A DNA stretch of 64,000 bases from Lepidurus packardi (GCA_023053545.1 JAKZAN010000065.1:1-64000); one strand, 5' to 3'. Counted from the stretch's first letter, positions 29,543-39,722 are shown. The notes: generated by a model not told the origin, from the letters alone. Made by a program: numbers and translations.

Positions 29543-31260
29543 TTCTTTTGTATTGATTGAATTCCTTTCTTACTGAATTAATTCCTTATGGACTGAATTA
29601 ATTCCTTACGGATTTAATTAATTCCTTACGGACTTAATTAATTCGTTGCGGACTGAATTAATTCCTTACGGACTGAATTAATTCCTTACGGACTGAATTA
29701 ATTCTTTACGGGCTGAAGTAATTTTTTACGGACTGAATTAATTCATTACGGACTGAATTAATCCCTTACGGACTTAATTAATTCCTTACGGACTGAACAA
29801 ATTCCTTACGGACTGAACAAATTCCTTACGGACTTAATTAATTCCTTACGGACTGAACAAATTCCTTACGGACTGAACAAATTCCTTACGGACTGAATTA
29901 ATTCCTTACGGACTGAATTAATTCTTTACGGACTGAATTAATTCCTTACGGACTGAACAAATTCCTTACGGACTTAATTTTTTTTCCTTTACGGACTGAA
30001 TTAATTCATTACGGACTGAATTAATTCCTTACGGACTTAATTAATTCCTTACGGACTTAATTAATTCTTTACGGACTGAAATAATTCCTTACGGACTGAA
30101 TTAATTCCTTACGGACTTAATTAATACTTTACGGACTGAATTAATTCCTTACGGACTGAATTAATTCCTTACGGACTTAATTAATTCCTTACGGACTTAA
30201 TTAATTCCTTACGGACTGAACAAATTCCTTACGGACTTAATTAATACCTTACGGACTTAATAAATTCCTTACGGACTTAATTAATTCCTTACGGACTGAA
30301 TTAATTCTTTAGGATTGATTGAATTCCTTTCTTGCTGAATTAATTCCTTACGGACTGAATTAATTCCTTACGGATTTAATTAATTCCTTACGGACTTAAT
30401 TAATTCCTTACGTACTGAACAAATTCCTTACGGACTTAACTAATTCCTTAAGGACTGAACAAATTCCTTACGGACTTAATTAATTCCTTACGGACTGAAC
30501 AAATTCCTTACGGACTTAATAAATTCCTTACGGACTGAATTAATTCTTTATGGACTGAATTAATTCATTACGGACTGAATTAATTCCTTACGGACTGAAC
30601 ATATACCTTACGGACTTAATTAACTCCTTACGGACTTAATTAATTCTTTTCGGACTGAATTAATTCCTTACGGACTGAATTAATTTTTTACGGACTTGAT
30701 TAATTCCTTAGGAACTTAATTAATTCCTTACGGACTGAACAAATTCCTTACGGACTTAATAAATTCCTTACGGACTTAATTAATTCCTTACGGACTGAAT
30801 TAATTCTTTAGGATTGATTGAATTCCTTTCTTACTGAATTAATTCCTTACGGAATGAATTAATTCCTTACGGATTTAATTAATTCCTTACGGACTTAATT
30901 AATTCCTTACGGACTTAATTAATACTTTACGGACTGAATTAATTCCTTACGGACTGAACTAATTCCTTACGGACTTAATTAATTAGTTACGGACTTAATT
31001 AATTCCTTACGGACAGAACAAATTCCTTACGGACAGAACAAATTCCTTACGGACTTAATTAATTCCTTACGGACTTAATAAATTCCTGACGGACTGAACA
31101 AATTCCTTACGGACTTAATTAATTCCTTACGGACTTGATAAATTCCTTACGGACTTAATTAATTCCTTACGGACTTAATAAATTCCTTACGGACTGAACA
31201 AATTCCTTACGGACTTAATTAATTCCTTACGGACTTGATAAATTCCTTACGGACTGAATT
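29543..31260 (+). repeat. 2.3-kb higher-order repeat, copy 2 (partial)
   Basis: Repeats 27222 onward, including the TTTTGTATTGATTG marker, the 8-T monomer at 29978-29985 and the CTTGCTGAATT variant near 30331. It runs out before the next TTTAGG marker at about 31262, so this copy is incomplete or has diverged. Confidence 0.75.
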
Positions 31261-34200
31261 AATTCTTTAGGATTGATTGAATTCCTTTCTTACTGAATTA
31301 ATTCCTTATGGACTGAATTAATTCCTTACGTCCTGATTTAATTCATTACAGACTGAATTAATTCCTTATGGACTGAATTAATTCTTTACGAACTTAATTA
31401 ATTCCTTACGGACTTAATTAATTCATTACGGACTTAATTTTTCTTCCTTTACGGACTGAATTAATTCAGTACGGACTGAATTAATTCCTTACGGACTTAT
31501 TTAATTCCTTACGGACTGAACAATTCCTTACGGACTTAATTAATTCCTTACGGACTTATTTAATTCTTTACGGACTGAAATAATTCCTTACGGACTGAAT
31601 TAATTCCTTACGGACTTAATTAATTCCTTACGGACTTAATTAATTCCTTACGGACTTAATTAATTCCTTACGGACTTAATTAATTCCTTGTGGACTGAAA
31701 TAAATCCTTACGGACTGAATTAATTCCTTACGGACTGAATCAATTCATTACGGACTTAATTTTTCTTCCTTTACGGACTGAATTAATTCAGTACGGACTG
31801 AATTAATTCCTTACGGACTTAATTAATTCCTTACGGACTGAACAATTCCTTACGGACTTAATTAATTCCTTACGGACTTATTTAATTCTTTACGGACTGA
31901 AATAATTCCTTACGGACTGAATTAATTCCTTACGGACTTAATTAATATTTTACGGACTGAATTAATTCCTTACGGACTGAATTAATTCCTTACGGACTTA
32001 ATTAATTCCTTACGGACTTAATTAATTCCTTACGGACTGAACAAATTCCTTACGGACTTAATTAATTCCTTACGGACTGAATTAATTCTTTAGGATTGAT
32101 GGAATTCCTTTCTTACTGAATTAATTCCTTACGGACTGAATTAATTCCTTACGGATTTAATTAATTCCTTACGGACTTAATTAATTCCTTACGGACTTTA
32201 TTAATTCTTTACGGACTGAATTAAGTCCTTACGGACTTTATTAATTCTTTACGGACTGAATTAATTCCTTACGGACTGGATTAATTCCTTATGGACTTAA
32301 TTAATTCCTTACGGACTGAACTAATTCCTTACGGACGGAATTAATTCCTTACGGACTGAATTAATTCCTTACGGAATGAATTAATTCTTTACTGACTTTA
32401 TAAATTCCTTACGGATTATATCAATTCCTTGCGGACTTAATTAATTCTTTACGGAATGAATTAATTCCTTACGGACTGAATTAATTTCTTACGGACTTAA
32501 TTAATTCCTTACGGCCTGATTTAATTCCTTACAGACTGAATAAATTCCTTACGTCCTGATTTAATTCATTACAGACTTAATTAATTCCTTATGGACTGAA
32601 TTAATTCTTTACGAACTTAATTAATTCCTTACGGACTTAATTAATTCCTTACGGACTTAATTAATTCCTTGTGGACTGAAATAAATCCTTACGGACTGAA
32701 TTAATTCCTTACGGACTGAATCAATTCCTTACGGACTGAATTAATTCTTTACGGACTGATTTAATTCTTTACGGACTGAATTAATTCCTTACGGACTGAA
32801 CTAATTCCTTACGGACGGAATTAATTCCTTACGGACTGAATTAATTCCTTACGGAATGAATTAATTCATTACGGACTTAAATAAATCCTTACCGACTTAA
32901 TTAATTCCTTACGGAATGAATTAATTCCCTACGGACTTAATTAATTCATTTTGGACTGAACTAATTCCATGCGGACTTAATTAATTCATTTCGGACTGAA
33001 TTAATTCCTTACGGACTGAATTAATTCCTAACGGACTGAATTAGTACCTTACGGACTGAATTAATTCTTTATGATTGATTGAATTCCTTTCTTACTGAAT
33101 TAGTTAGCTACGGACTGAATTAATTCCTTGGGGACTGAATTAATTCCTTACGGACTTAATTAATTCATTACGGACTTTATTATTTCCTTGTGGAATGAAA
33201 TAATTGCTTACGGACTGAATTAATTCCTTACGGACTGAATCAATTCCTTACAGACTGAATGAATTCTTTACGGACTGAATTAATTCCTTACGGACTGAAT
33301 TAATTCCTTACGGACTGAATTAATTCCTTACGGACTGAAATAATTCCTTACGGAATGAATTAATTCATTACGGACTTAATTAAATCCTTACCGACTTAAT
33401 TAATTCCTTACAGAATGAACTAATTCCTTACGGAATGAATTAATTCCTTACGGAATGAATTAATTCCTTACGGAATGAATTAATTCCTTACGGAATGAAT
33501 TAATTCCTTACGGACTTAATTAATTCTTTACGGACTGAATTAATTCCTTTCGGACTGAATTAATTCCTTACGGACTGAACTAATTCCTTACGGACGGAAT
33601 TAATTCCTTACGGACTGAATTAATTCCTTACGGAATGAATTAATTCATTACGGACTGAATTAATTCCTTACGGACTGAACTAATTCCTTACGGACGGAAA
33701 GAATTCCTTACGGACTGAATTAATTCATTACGGACTTAATTAAATCCTTACCGACTTAATTAATTCCTTACGGAATGAATTAATTCCTTACGGAATGAAT
33801 TAATTCCTTACGGAATGAATTAATTCCCTACGGACTTAATTAATTCATTTCGGACTTAATTAATTCCTTACGGACTGAATTAATTCTTTATGATTGATTG
33901 AATTCCTTACTTACTGAATTAGTTAGTTTCGGACTGAATTAATTCTTTACGGACTGAATTAATTAATTACGGACTGAATTAATTCCTTACGGACTGAATT
34001 AATTCCTTACGGACTGAAATAATTCCTTACGGAATGAATTAATTCATTACGGACTTAATTAAATCCTTACCGACTTAATTAATTCCTTACGGAATGAACT
34101 AATTCCTTACGGAATGAATTAATTCCTTACGGAATGAATTAATTCCTTACGGAATGAATTAATTCATTACGGACTTAATTAAATCTTTACCGAATTAATT

Positions 34201-36318
34201 AATTCCTTACGGAATTAATTAATTCCTTACGGAATGAATTAATTCCTTACGGAATGAATTAATTCCTTACGGAATGAATTAATTCCTTACGGAATGAATT
34301 AATTCCTTACGGAATGAATTAATTCCTTACGGAATAAATTAATTCCTTACGTACTGAATTAGTTCCTTTCGGACTTAATTAATTCATTACGGACTTAATT
34401 AAATCCTTACCGACTTAATTAATTCCTTACGTACTGAATTAATTCCTTAAGGACTGAATTAATTCCTTACGGAATGAATTCATTCTTTAGGATTGATTGA
34501 ATTCCTTTCTTACTGAACTAATTCCTTTCTTACTGAATTAATTCCTTATGGACTGAATTAATTCCTTACGGACTGAATTAATTCTTTACGGGCTGAAGTA
34601 ATTCATTACGGACTTAATTAATTCCTTACGGACTGAATTAATTCTTTAGGATTGATTGAATTCCTTTCTTACTGAATTAATTCCTTATGGACTGAATTAA
34701 TTCCTTACGGATTTAATTAATTCCTTACGGACTTAATTATTGCGTTGCGGACTGAATTAATTCCTTACGGAATGAATTAATTACTTACGGACTGAATTAA
34801 TTCTTTATGGACTGAATTAATTCTTTACGGACTGAATTAATTCCTTACGGACTTAATTAATTCCTTACGGACTGAACTAATTCCTTACGGACTGAATTAA
34901 TTCTTTACTGACTTTATAAATTCCTTACGGATTATATCAATTCCTTACGGACTTAATTAATTCCTTACGGACTTAATTAATTCCTTGTGGACTGAAATAA
35001 ATCGTTACGGACTGAATTAATTCCTTACGGACTGAATCAATTCCTTACGGACTGAATTAATGCTTTACGGACTGAATTAATTCCTTACGGACTGAATAAA
35101 TTCCTTACGGACTGAACTAATTCCTTACCCACGGAATTAATTCCTTACGGACTGAATTAATTCCTTACGGAATGAATTAATTCCCTACGGACTTAATTAA
35201 TTCATTTTGGACTGAATTAATTCCCTACGGACTTAATTAATTCATTTCGGACTGAATTAATTCCTTACGGACTGAATTAATTCCTTACGGACTGAATTAG
35301 TACCTTACGGACTGAATTAATTCTTTATGATTGATTGAATTCCTTACTTACTGAATTAGTTAGTTACGGACTGAATTAATTCCTTACGGACTGAATTAAT
35401 TCATTACGGGTTTAATTAAATCCTTACCGACTTAATTAATTCCTTACGGAATGAATTAATTCCTTACGGAATGAATTAATTCCCTACGGACTTAATTAAT
35501 TCATTTCGGACTGAATTAATTCCTTACGGACTGAATTAGTTCTTTATGATTGAATGAATTCCTTACTTACTGAATTAGTTAGTTACGGACTGAATTAATT
35601 CCTTACGGACTGAATTAATTAATTACGGACTGAATTAATCCTTTACGGACTGAATTAATTCCTTGGGGACTGAATTAATTCCTTACGGACTTAATTAATT
35701 CATTACGGACTTAATTATTTCCTTACGGACTTAATTAATTCCTTACGGAATGAATTAATTCCTTACGGACTGAACAAATTCCTTACGGACTTAATTAATT
35801 CCTTACGGACTTAATTAATTCCTTACGGACTGAACAAATTCCTTACGGACTTAATTAATTCTTTACGGACTGAAATAATTCCTTACGGACTGAATTAATT
35901 CCTTACGGACTTAATTAATACTTTACGGACTGAATTAATTCCTTACGGACTGAATTAATTCCTTACGGACTGAATTAATTCTTTCGGACTGAATTAATTC
36001 ATTACGGACTGAATTAATTTCTTATGGACTTAATTAATTCCTTACGGACTGAACAAATTCCTTACGGACTTAATTTTTTTTCCTTTACGGACTGAATTAA
36101 TTCATTACGGACTGAATTAATTCCTTACCGACTTAATTAATTCTTTACGGACTGAAATAATTCCTTACGGACTGAATTAATTCCTTACGGACTTAATTAA
36201 TACTTTACGGACTGAATTAATTCCTTACGGACTGAATTAATTCCTTACGGACTTAATTAATTCCTTACGGACTTAATTAATTCCTTACGGACTGAACAAA
36301 TTCCTTACGGACTTAATA

Positions 36319-36337
36319 AAAGCATTCTCAATGCTTG
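36319..36337 (-). mobile_element. LINE copy 1, distal 19-bp fragment split off by the LTR element
   Basis: These 19 bases between satellite and the 5' LTR match the first 19 bases of LINE copy 2 at 49477-49495 with one A/G difference at the first base. In copy 2 they run straight into the rest of the element. Here they are separated from it by the inserted LTR retrotransposon. On the minus strand they are the last bases of the truncated ORF2. Confidence 0.9.
36334..36337. repeat. Target-site duplication CTTG, left copy
   Basis: CTTG lies immediately before the TGTGACG start of the 5' LTR and again immediately after the CGCTACA end of the 3' LTR. The empty site in LINE copy 2 (around 49492-49495) has a single CTTG. 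Confidence 0.95.
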
Positions 36338-36616
36338 TGTGACGTGAGGAATTCCTTCTTCTCTATGTTTCGGCCCACCCCGTTTCGGTCGTCACTGTTG
36401 TGCACTATTTCTATTGTTTCGTTGGGTTTTGGTGATGTTTTGGTTCGTGTGGTGGATGTTTTGTATCGAGGGAGAACGTACGAGAACGAGGGAACGGGAG
36501 TTGTCGTTGGAGAGTTGTCGAGAGAGATCGAGAGAGAATACATCGAGGCGATTGCTCAGTTGATACGAAGTGCGTTAGTGCGTTTAAGTTGATAATTATT
36601 TCGGTCATTCGCTACA
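36338..36616 (+). repeat. 5' LTR
   Basis: 279 bp, beginning TGTGACG and ending CGCTACA, with short terminal inverted TGT/ACA. It is identical to the 3' LTR except G at 36367 where the 3' LTR has C at 39469. No TATAAA or AATAAA box is visible. A purine-rich stretch with GAGAACG and GAGAGA repeats precedes a candidate initiator. Confidence 0.96.
36556..36561 (+). promoter_or_regulatory. Candidate initiator TCAGTT in the 5' LTR
   Basis: TCAGTT matches the arthropod initiator consensus TCAGTY and lies 219 bp into the LTR, where a U3/R border could be. No TATA box sits upstream and no clear downstream element follows at +28, so this is a weak prediction. The same motif is at 39658-39663 in the 3' LTR. 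Confidence 0.4.
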
Positions 36617-36618
36617 TT

Positions 36619-36637
36619 TGGTGGCAGCGGAGGGATT
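36619..36637 (+). other. Primer-binding site
   Basis: TGGTGGCAGCGGAGGGATT begins two bases after the LTR end and starts with TGG, the complement of a tRNA CCA tail. It resembles the leucine-tRNA-type sites of other LTR elements but is not an exact match that I can assign, so the primer tRNA stays open. Confidence 0.75.
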
Positions 36638-36912
36638 CTGTGCTGACGATTGGACAGAATCTGCATCTCACACCGTGTAATTTTGGACTGGTAGGAGAGT
36701 AGCTGTAATCTCTTAGGAACAATAGGAGCCCTGGGTGTGGTCGCTGTGAGGTCCTTTGAAAAAGTGTACAAAGCGGGTCGTGGAGCGCCTTAAATTGCTT
36801 TGGTGACAAGGACACAGTTTGATCTCTCCCTGCCTATTGCATCCGCGACGAATTTTTATTATTCCCCTTCTAGAAAGCTAAAACCTCCAGTCCTAAACAT
36901 TGTAAACCCCGC
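36638..36912 (+). other. 5' leader of the LTR element, non-coding
   Basis: About 275 bases between the primer-binding site and the first gag ATG. No open frame of note and no recognised motif. It would hold any packaging signal. I see nothing specific beyond that. Confidence 0.6.
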
Positions 36913-37992
36913 ATGTACGGAGGGGAGTCAGGCATTCGTTCTGGTGACGACGTGGCAGCCCAGCCTCGCCCCAGGTCAGGAACTCTATTGCGAAGTGGAA
37001 AGTTAGTTCCACGCCTGGCCCAGGACGGAAGTCTCTTGAGGGCAACCATGTCTAAGGCGGAAGAGCCGAGTGACATGACGCGTGCCCTGGCTGCTACGAT
37101 GATGCAAATACAACAACAATTGCAGCAACAACAGCAACAATTCATGCTCCAACAACAGGAGATGTTCCAACGGCTGACGGGGACCACGGGGACCCCTACC
37201 CATGCCGCCATCCCCGAGTACAAAGGAGACGGCGATGTCGCAGTTTGGCTCCGTGACTTCGAGCGGCTGGCCGGCCTACAAGGTTGGGATGCTGCGGCGA
37301 AGTTACGGTTCGCCATGTCGAAATTGGGGGGTATTGCGCGCACGTGGCAAGATATCGAGGGCAACAGCCTGCGGGACTGGCCCAAGTGGTGTCAACGGTT
37401 AGTGGCTGTGTTTGGGAGAACCCTGACCCTGGAGGAATGGCTTCGCAAAGTCCAGGAGAGGGTCCAGCAGCCTGGCGAATCAGTAATACAATATGTTTTA
37501 GAAAAGGCAGAACTGTGTCAACGCTGCCCCCACGTCATGTCAGAGGGAGATATTATTCCCTACCTCATTCGGGGATTAGCTTGCACCCAGTACATTCCGG
37601 CCCTACTAGTGAACCCGCCTTCCACCGTCGGGACATTTATTGACACCATCCAAAGACTGACGAGCATGATGGGTTCATCAGCACCAGGGACGTTGGTTAC
37701 GGAATCGAGCGCACTGGGTGTGCCGGTCTCTGATCCCGTTAGTGAACTAACGTCTGCCATGGAGCAGTTGACTATCCAGCTCAGTGGTAACACCATTCCT
37801 AGAAGAGTTGCTGGCCAGGAGATAAACGGCGCGCCGGTAGAAGCGAGATCAGCGGAGCCTCGGAAACCACCTGACCAGATTCAATGCTACGGGTGTAAGG
37901 CTCTGGGCCACTTCCGACGCGATTGCCCTAGCAACCCTCCCAGGAACTCGGGAAACGGGCAAGCCGCTCCGAAGGGGCAAGGGCGGCTGTAG
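36913..37992 (+). CDS. gag: Gag polyprotein of the LTR element
   Basis: Encodes the structural protein that forms the intracellular particle and binds the element's RNA. The frame gives 359 residues. A basic N-terminus is followed by a glutamine-rich, probably coiled-coil stretch at residues 65-83. A retrotransposon Gag domain follows at about 95-230, and a CX2CX4HX4C zinc knuckle at the C-terminus (C325, C328, H333, C338). The first ATG has a poor context (C at -3). Met46 at 37048 has a better one (A at -3) and may be the real start. The frame has no stop or shift, although pol is heavily deleted. It overlaps the pol frame by 61 bases and ends just after a -1 frameshift signal. Capsid-forming function is inferred from the family. 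Confidence 0.9.
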   Translation: MYGGESGIRSGDDVAAQPRPRSGTLLRSGKLVPRLAQDGSLLRATMSKAEEPSDMTRALAATMMQIQQQLQQQQQQFMLQQQEMFQRLTGTTGTPTHAAIPEYKGDGDVAVWLRDFERLAGLQGWDAAAKLRFAMSKLGGIARTWQDIEGNSLRDWPKWCQRLVAVFGRTLTLEEWLRKVQERVQQPGESVIQYVLEKAELCQRCPHVMSEGDIIPYLIRGLACTQYIPALLVNPPSTVGTFIDTIQRLTSMMGSSAPGTLVTESSALGVPVSDPVSELTSAMEQLTIQLSGNTIPRRVAGQEINGAPVEARSAEPRKPPDQIQCYGCKALGHFRRDCPSNPPRNSGNGQAAPKGQGRL

Positions 37993-39398
37993 TCTTCCAA
38001 GTCCCTGACGGAAAGGTGCAATTACCTACCCTGCAAACCCGGGTCGAGGGGGTGGGCTGGGTGGAGGCGTTGGTGGATTGTGGCGCCCTCGGCAGCCAAA
38101 TTAGGAAGGGTGATTTGGATTCCCTACAGCGTTCAGTAGATACAGATGATTGTTCCTTTTTTCAGTGTGCAGATGGGCACCTCTCGTCTACACTGGGTTC
38201 TGTATCTCTGCTGGTGGAAGTACTCGGTCGGGTTGTGGAATTACCCCGAGTTTCCGTGGTGGAGGAAGCGCCTTTCGCCCTCATCCTTGGTGGAGATTGG
38301 TTCCGGGCTACTGAAGCGACCGTACGAGTACGTAACGGATGTTACGAGGTCGAATTGCCAGAACGAAATAAGCCCCCGGGTCCTGACGTCGCAGCCGCTG
38401 TGGAGACTATAGCGGATGGGGACGACTTCCAAGGAATTGAAGTCTGCAGTCACCAGAAACCTCCAGAGTTGCTTTCTCAGCAAAGCACCAATGTCCCAGC
38501 AGGGACGCTACGGTTCGTCGCCGCGAGTTGCGTGGGAATTGGGCTCTCCACCCTGCGGTTGGAGACTAAGCTGAATGCTAACCCGAGCTGTGAGTGGGCT
38601 ACTCCCAACTGCTTAGTGACGCCTGAGAACGGTGTGGTTCATGTCCCTGTCCTCAATTTCGGAGACGAACCTATTCGGTTGGTGAAAGGGGAGGCACTTG
38701 CTCAGGGGTATGCTGTAGACGGTTCATCACCTTCTTGCCTTCCACGTCCTACCCATAACGCCATGTGTGTGGCCTCCACCCCGAAAGGGGTAGACGTTGA
38801 CGTCCAACCCGGAGTGCGTCTGGGGAATGACTTAACCCCCGAAGAAGTGGACGGACTGACGACGGTACTCGGAGAGTATACTGCATGTTTTGCGAAGACT
38901 AGGTCGGCTTTGGGGTTCTGCGACTCGTTGCCTCACACGATCGACACCGGGAATTCTCTACCGATTTCGGTCCACCCTAGACGGGTGCCCTTCCGGGAAC
39001 GAGAGATCATTAGAGAGCAGGTGGGCGAGATGGTAGCGATGGACGTCGTTGAACCCTCCAACAGTCCGTGGGCCTTCCCGGTCGTATTGGTCCGCAAGAA
39101 GGATGGGAGTGGCGTGACCCATCGGAAGTTCCAACACCGATTCCAGGGCCCCTTCCAGGTGGTCAGGCAACTGACCCCTGTGACATACAAGGTGAGGGAC
39201 TTACCTGGTCGACACACTAGGAAAGTGTGGCGTATATTTCCTGTCCACGTTAGCCAATCGAAGATTTTCAAGCCGGGATTTCTCAGCGGAAGCGATTCGG
39301 AAACCGAAAGTGAGAATACTGGTACTTATGGAGATCAAACCGAAGATGATGTCAAGGACCCCCGCAATTCACTATCTGTGGGAGTTTCCTTCACCTGA
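37932..39398 (+). pseudogene. pol: Pol remnant: protease, RT start and integrase C-terminus fused by deletion
   Basis: Open in the -1 frame relative to gag from 37932 to a TGA at 39396-39398 (488 codons), so it is made only as a Gag-Pol fusion. Around residue 49 lies a protease-like VDCGA motif, with Cys where D(T/S)G proteases have Thr or Ser. The second protease motif, ILGGDW, lies near residue 120. From about 330 there is the connector and N-terminus of RT, ending at the KKDGSG motif (about 39099-39113). The frame then continues directly with an integrase C-terminal GPF module (near residue 406) and an acidic tail. Palm and YXDD motifs, RNase H, and the integrase zinc finger and DDE core are absent. 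The junction keeps the frame. The product could at most be a protease-bearing Gag extension. Confidence 0.88.
37950..37988 (+). promoter_or_regulatory. -1 ribosomal frameshift signal at the gag/pol overlap
   Basis: GGGAAAC at 37950-37956 is in the correct gag phase (G GGA AAC), a canonical X XXY YYZ slippery heptamer. Five bases later an 8-bp stem forms: AGCCGCTC (37962-37969) pairs with GGGCGGCT (37981-37988) with one G-U pair, closing an 11-base loop. Six of the pairs are a perfect inverted repeat AGCCGC/GCGGCT. The gag stop TAG follows at 37990-37992. The needed shift, gag frame to pol frame, is -1. The loop base run GAAG could also pair with CTTC at 37994-37997 as a short pseudoknot, but this is marginal. 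Confidence 0.82.
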
Positions 39399-39401
39399 CG
39401 C

Positions 39402-39419
39402 CGCGCCGGGGACGGCGCG
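39402..39419 (+). other. GC-rich hairpin just after the pol stop
   Basis: CGCGCCG (39402-39408) and CGGCGCG (39413-39419) form a perfect 7-bp stem with a GGGA loop, starting four bases after the pol stop codon. Position and strength suggest an RNA structure near the 3' end of the transcript. The role is unknown. Confidence 0.6.
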
Positions 39420-39421
39420 TT

Positions 39422-39439
39422 GGAGGGTAGGTGGCCGAG
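39422..39439 (+). other. Candidate polypurine tract region
   Basis: The 18 bases before the 3' LTR are purine-rich (GGAGGGTAGG, then GTGGCCGAG) but interrupted by pyrimidines, so the plus-strand primer site is only tentatively placed here. Confidence 0.4.
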
Positions 39440-39718
39440 TGTGACGTGAGGAATTCCTTCTTCTCTATCTTTCGGCCCACCCCGTTTCGGTCGTCACTGT
39501 TGTGCACTATTTCTATTGTTTCGTTGGGTTTTGGTGATGTTTTGGTTCGTGTGGTGGATGTTTTGTATCGAGGGAGAACGTACGAGAACGAGGGAACGGG
39601 AGTTGTCGTTGGAGAGTTGTCGAGAGAGATCGAGAGAGAATACATCGAGGCGATTGCTCAGTTGATACGAAGTGCGTTAGTGCGTTTAAGTTGATAATTA
39701 TTTCGGTCATTCGCTACA
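39440..39718 (+). repeat. 3' LTR
   Basis: 279 bp and the same as the 5' LTR apart from C at 39469. It is followed directly by the second CTTG and then by LINE sequence. Confidence 0.96.
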
Positions 39719-39722
39719 CTTG
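39719..39722. repeat. Target-site duplication CTTG, right copy
   Basis: CTTG directly after the 3' LTR, matching 36334-36337. The LINE sequence continues as CCTCCAATT, as it does in the uninterrupted copy. Confidence 0.95.

Larger units (their letters stand above)
1..36318 (+). repeat. 20-bp satellite array, block 1
   Basis: Uninterrupted head-to-tail array of a 20-bp monomer, consensus TTCCTTACGGACTGAATTAA, about 1,800 copies. Common variants carry T for G at position 14 (ACTTAATTAA), GAACAAA at the end, GGATTTAATTAA, TTCATTACGG, TTCTTTACGG, and AATACTTTACGG. Occasional 16- and 19-bp monomers shift the phase. All monomers read in the same direction and I saw no inverted segment. Stop triplets on both strands and a period not divisible by three leave no long reading frame. 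No gene or foreign insertion is visible in this 36 kb. The family is not one I recognise. Confidence 0.98.
36338..39718 (+). mobile_element. Non-autonomous Ty3/gypsy-type LTR retrotransposon
   Basis: This 3381-bp element has 279-bp direct LTRs (TGTG...TACA), a 4-bp CTTG target duplication, a tRNA-type primer-binding site, an intact gag and a pol frame entered by -1 frameshift. Pol keeps protease and the first residues of reverse transcriptase, then jumps in frame to the C-terminal GPF module of integrase. It cannot encode its own RT, RNase H or integrase core. It lies inside LINE copy 1, opposite to the LINE's direction. The two LTRs differ at one base, so insertion is recent. Assignment to Ty3/gypsy rests on the order gag, protease, RT, integrase C-terminus and on the RT-start and GPF motifs. 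The clade is unclear, and no env is present. Confidence 0.93.

Noticed and set aside
1..36318. CRISPR array, because of regular short repeats
   Set aside because: The repeats are continuous 20-mers with no unique spacers, and the surrounding elements are eukaryotic retrotransposons.
36335..36592. Small reading frames inside the LTRs (both strands, also 39391-39710)
   Set aside because: They lie within LTR regulatory sequence, have no domain, and are duplicated only because the LTRs are.
36870..37385. 171-codon minus-strand frame over gag
   Set aside because: Shadow of the gag frame; its Cys-rich stretch is the antisense of the glutamine-rich repeat.
38016..38018. Independent start of pol at 38016
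   Set aside because: The triplet is GTG, not ATG, and the frame is open back to 37932. Frameshifting from gag explains its expression better.
36338..39718. Endogenous retrovirus with env
   Set aside because: No frame remains between the integrase tail and the 3' LTR, so there is no envelope gene.
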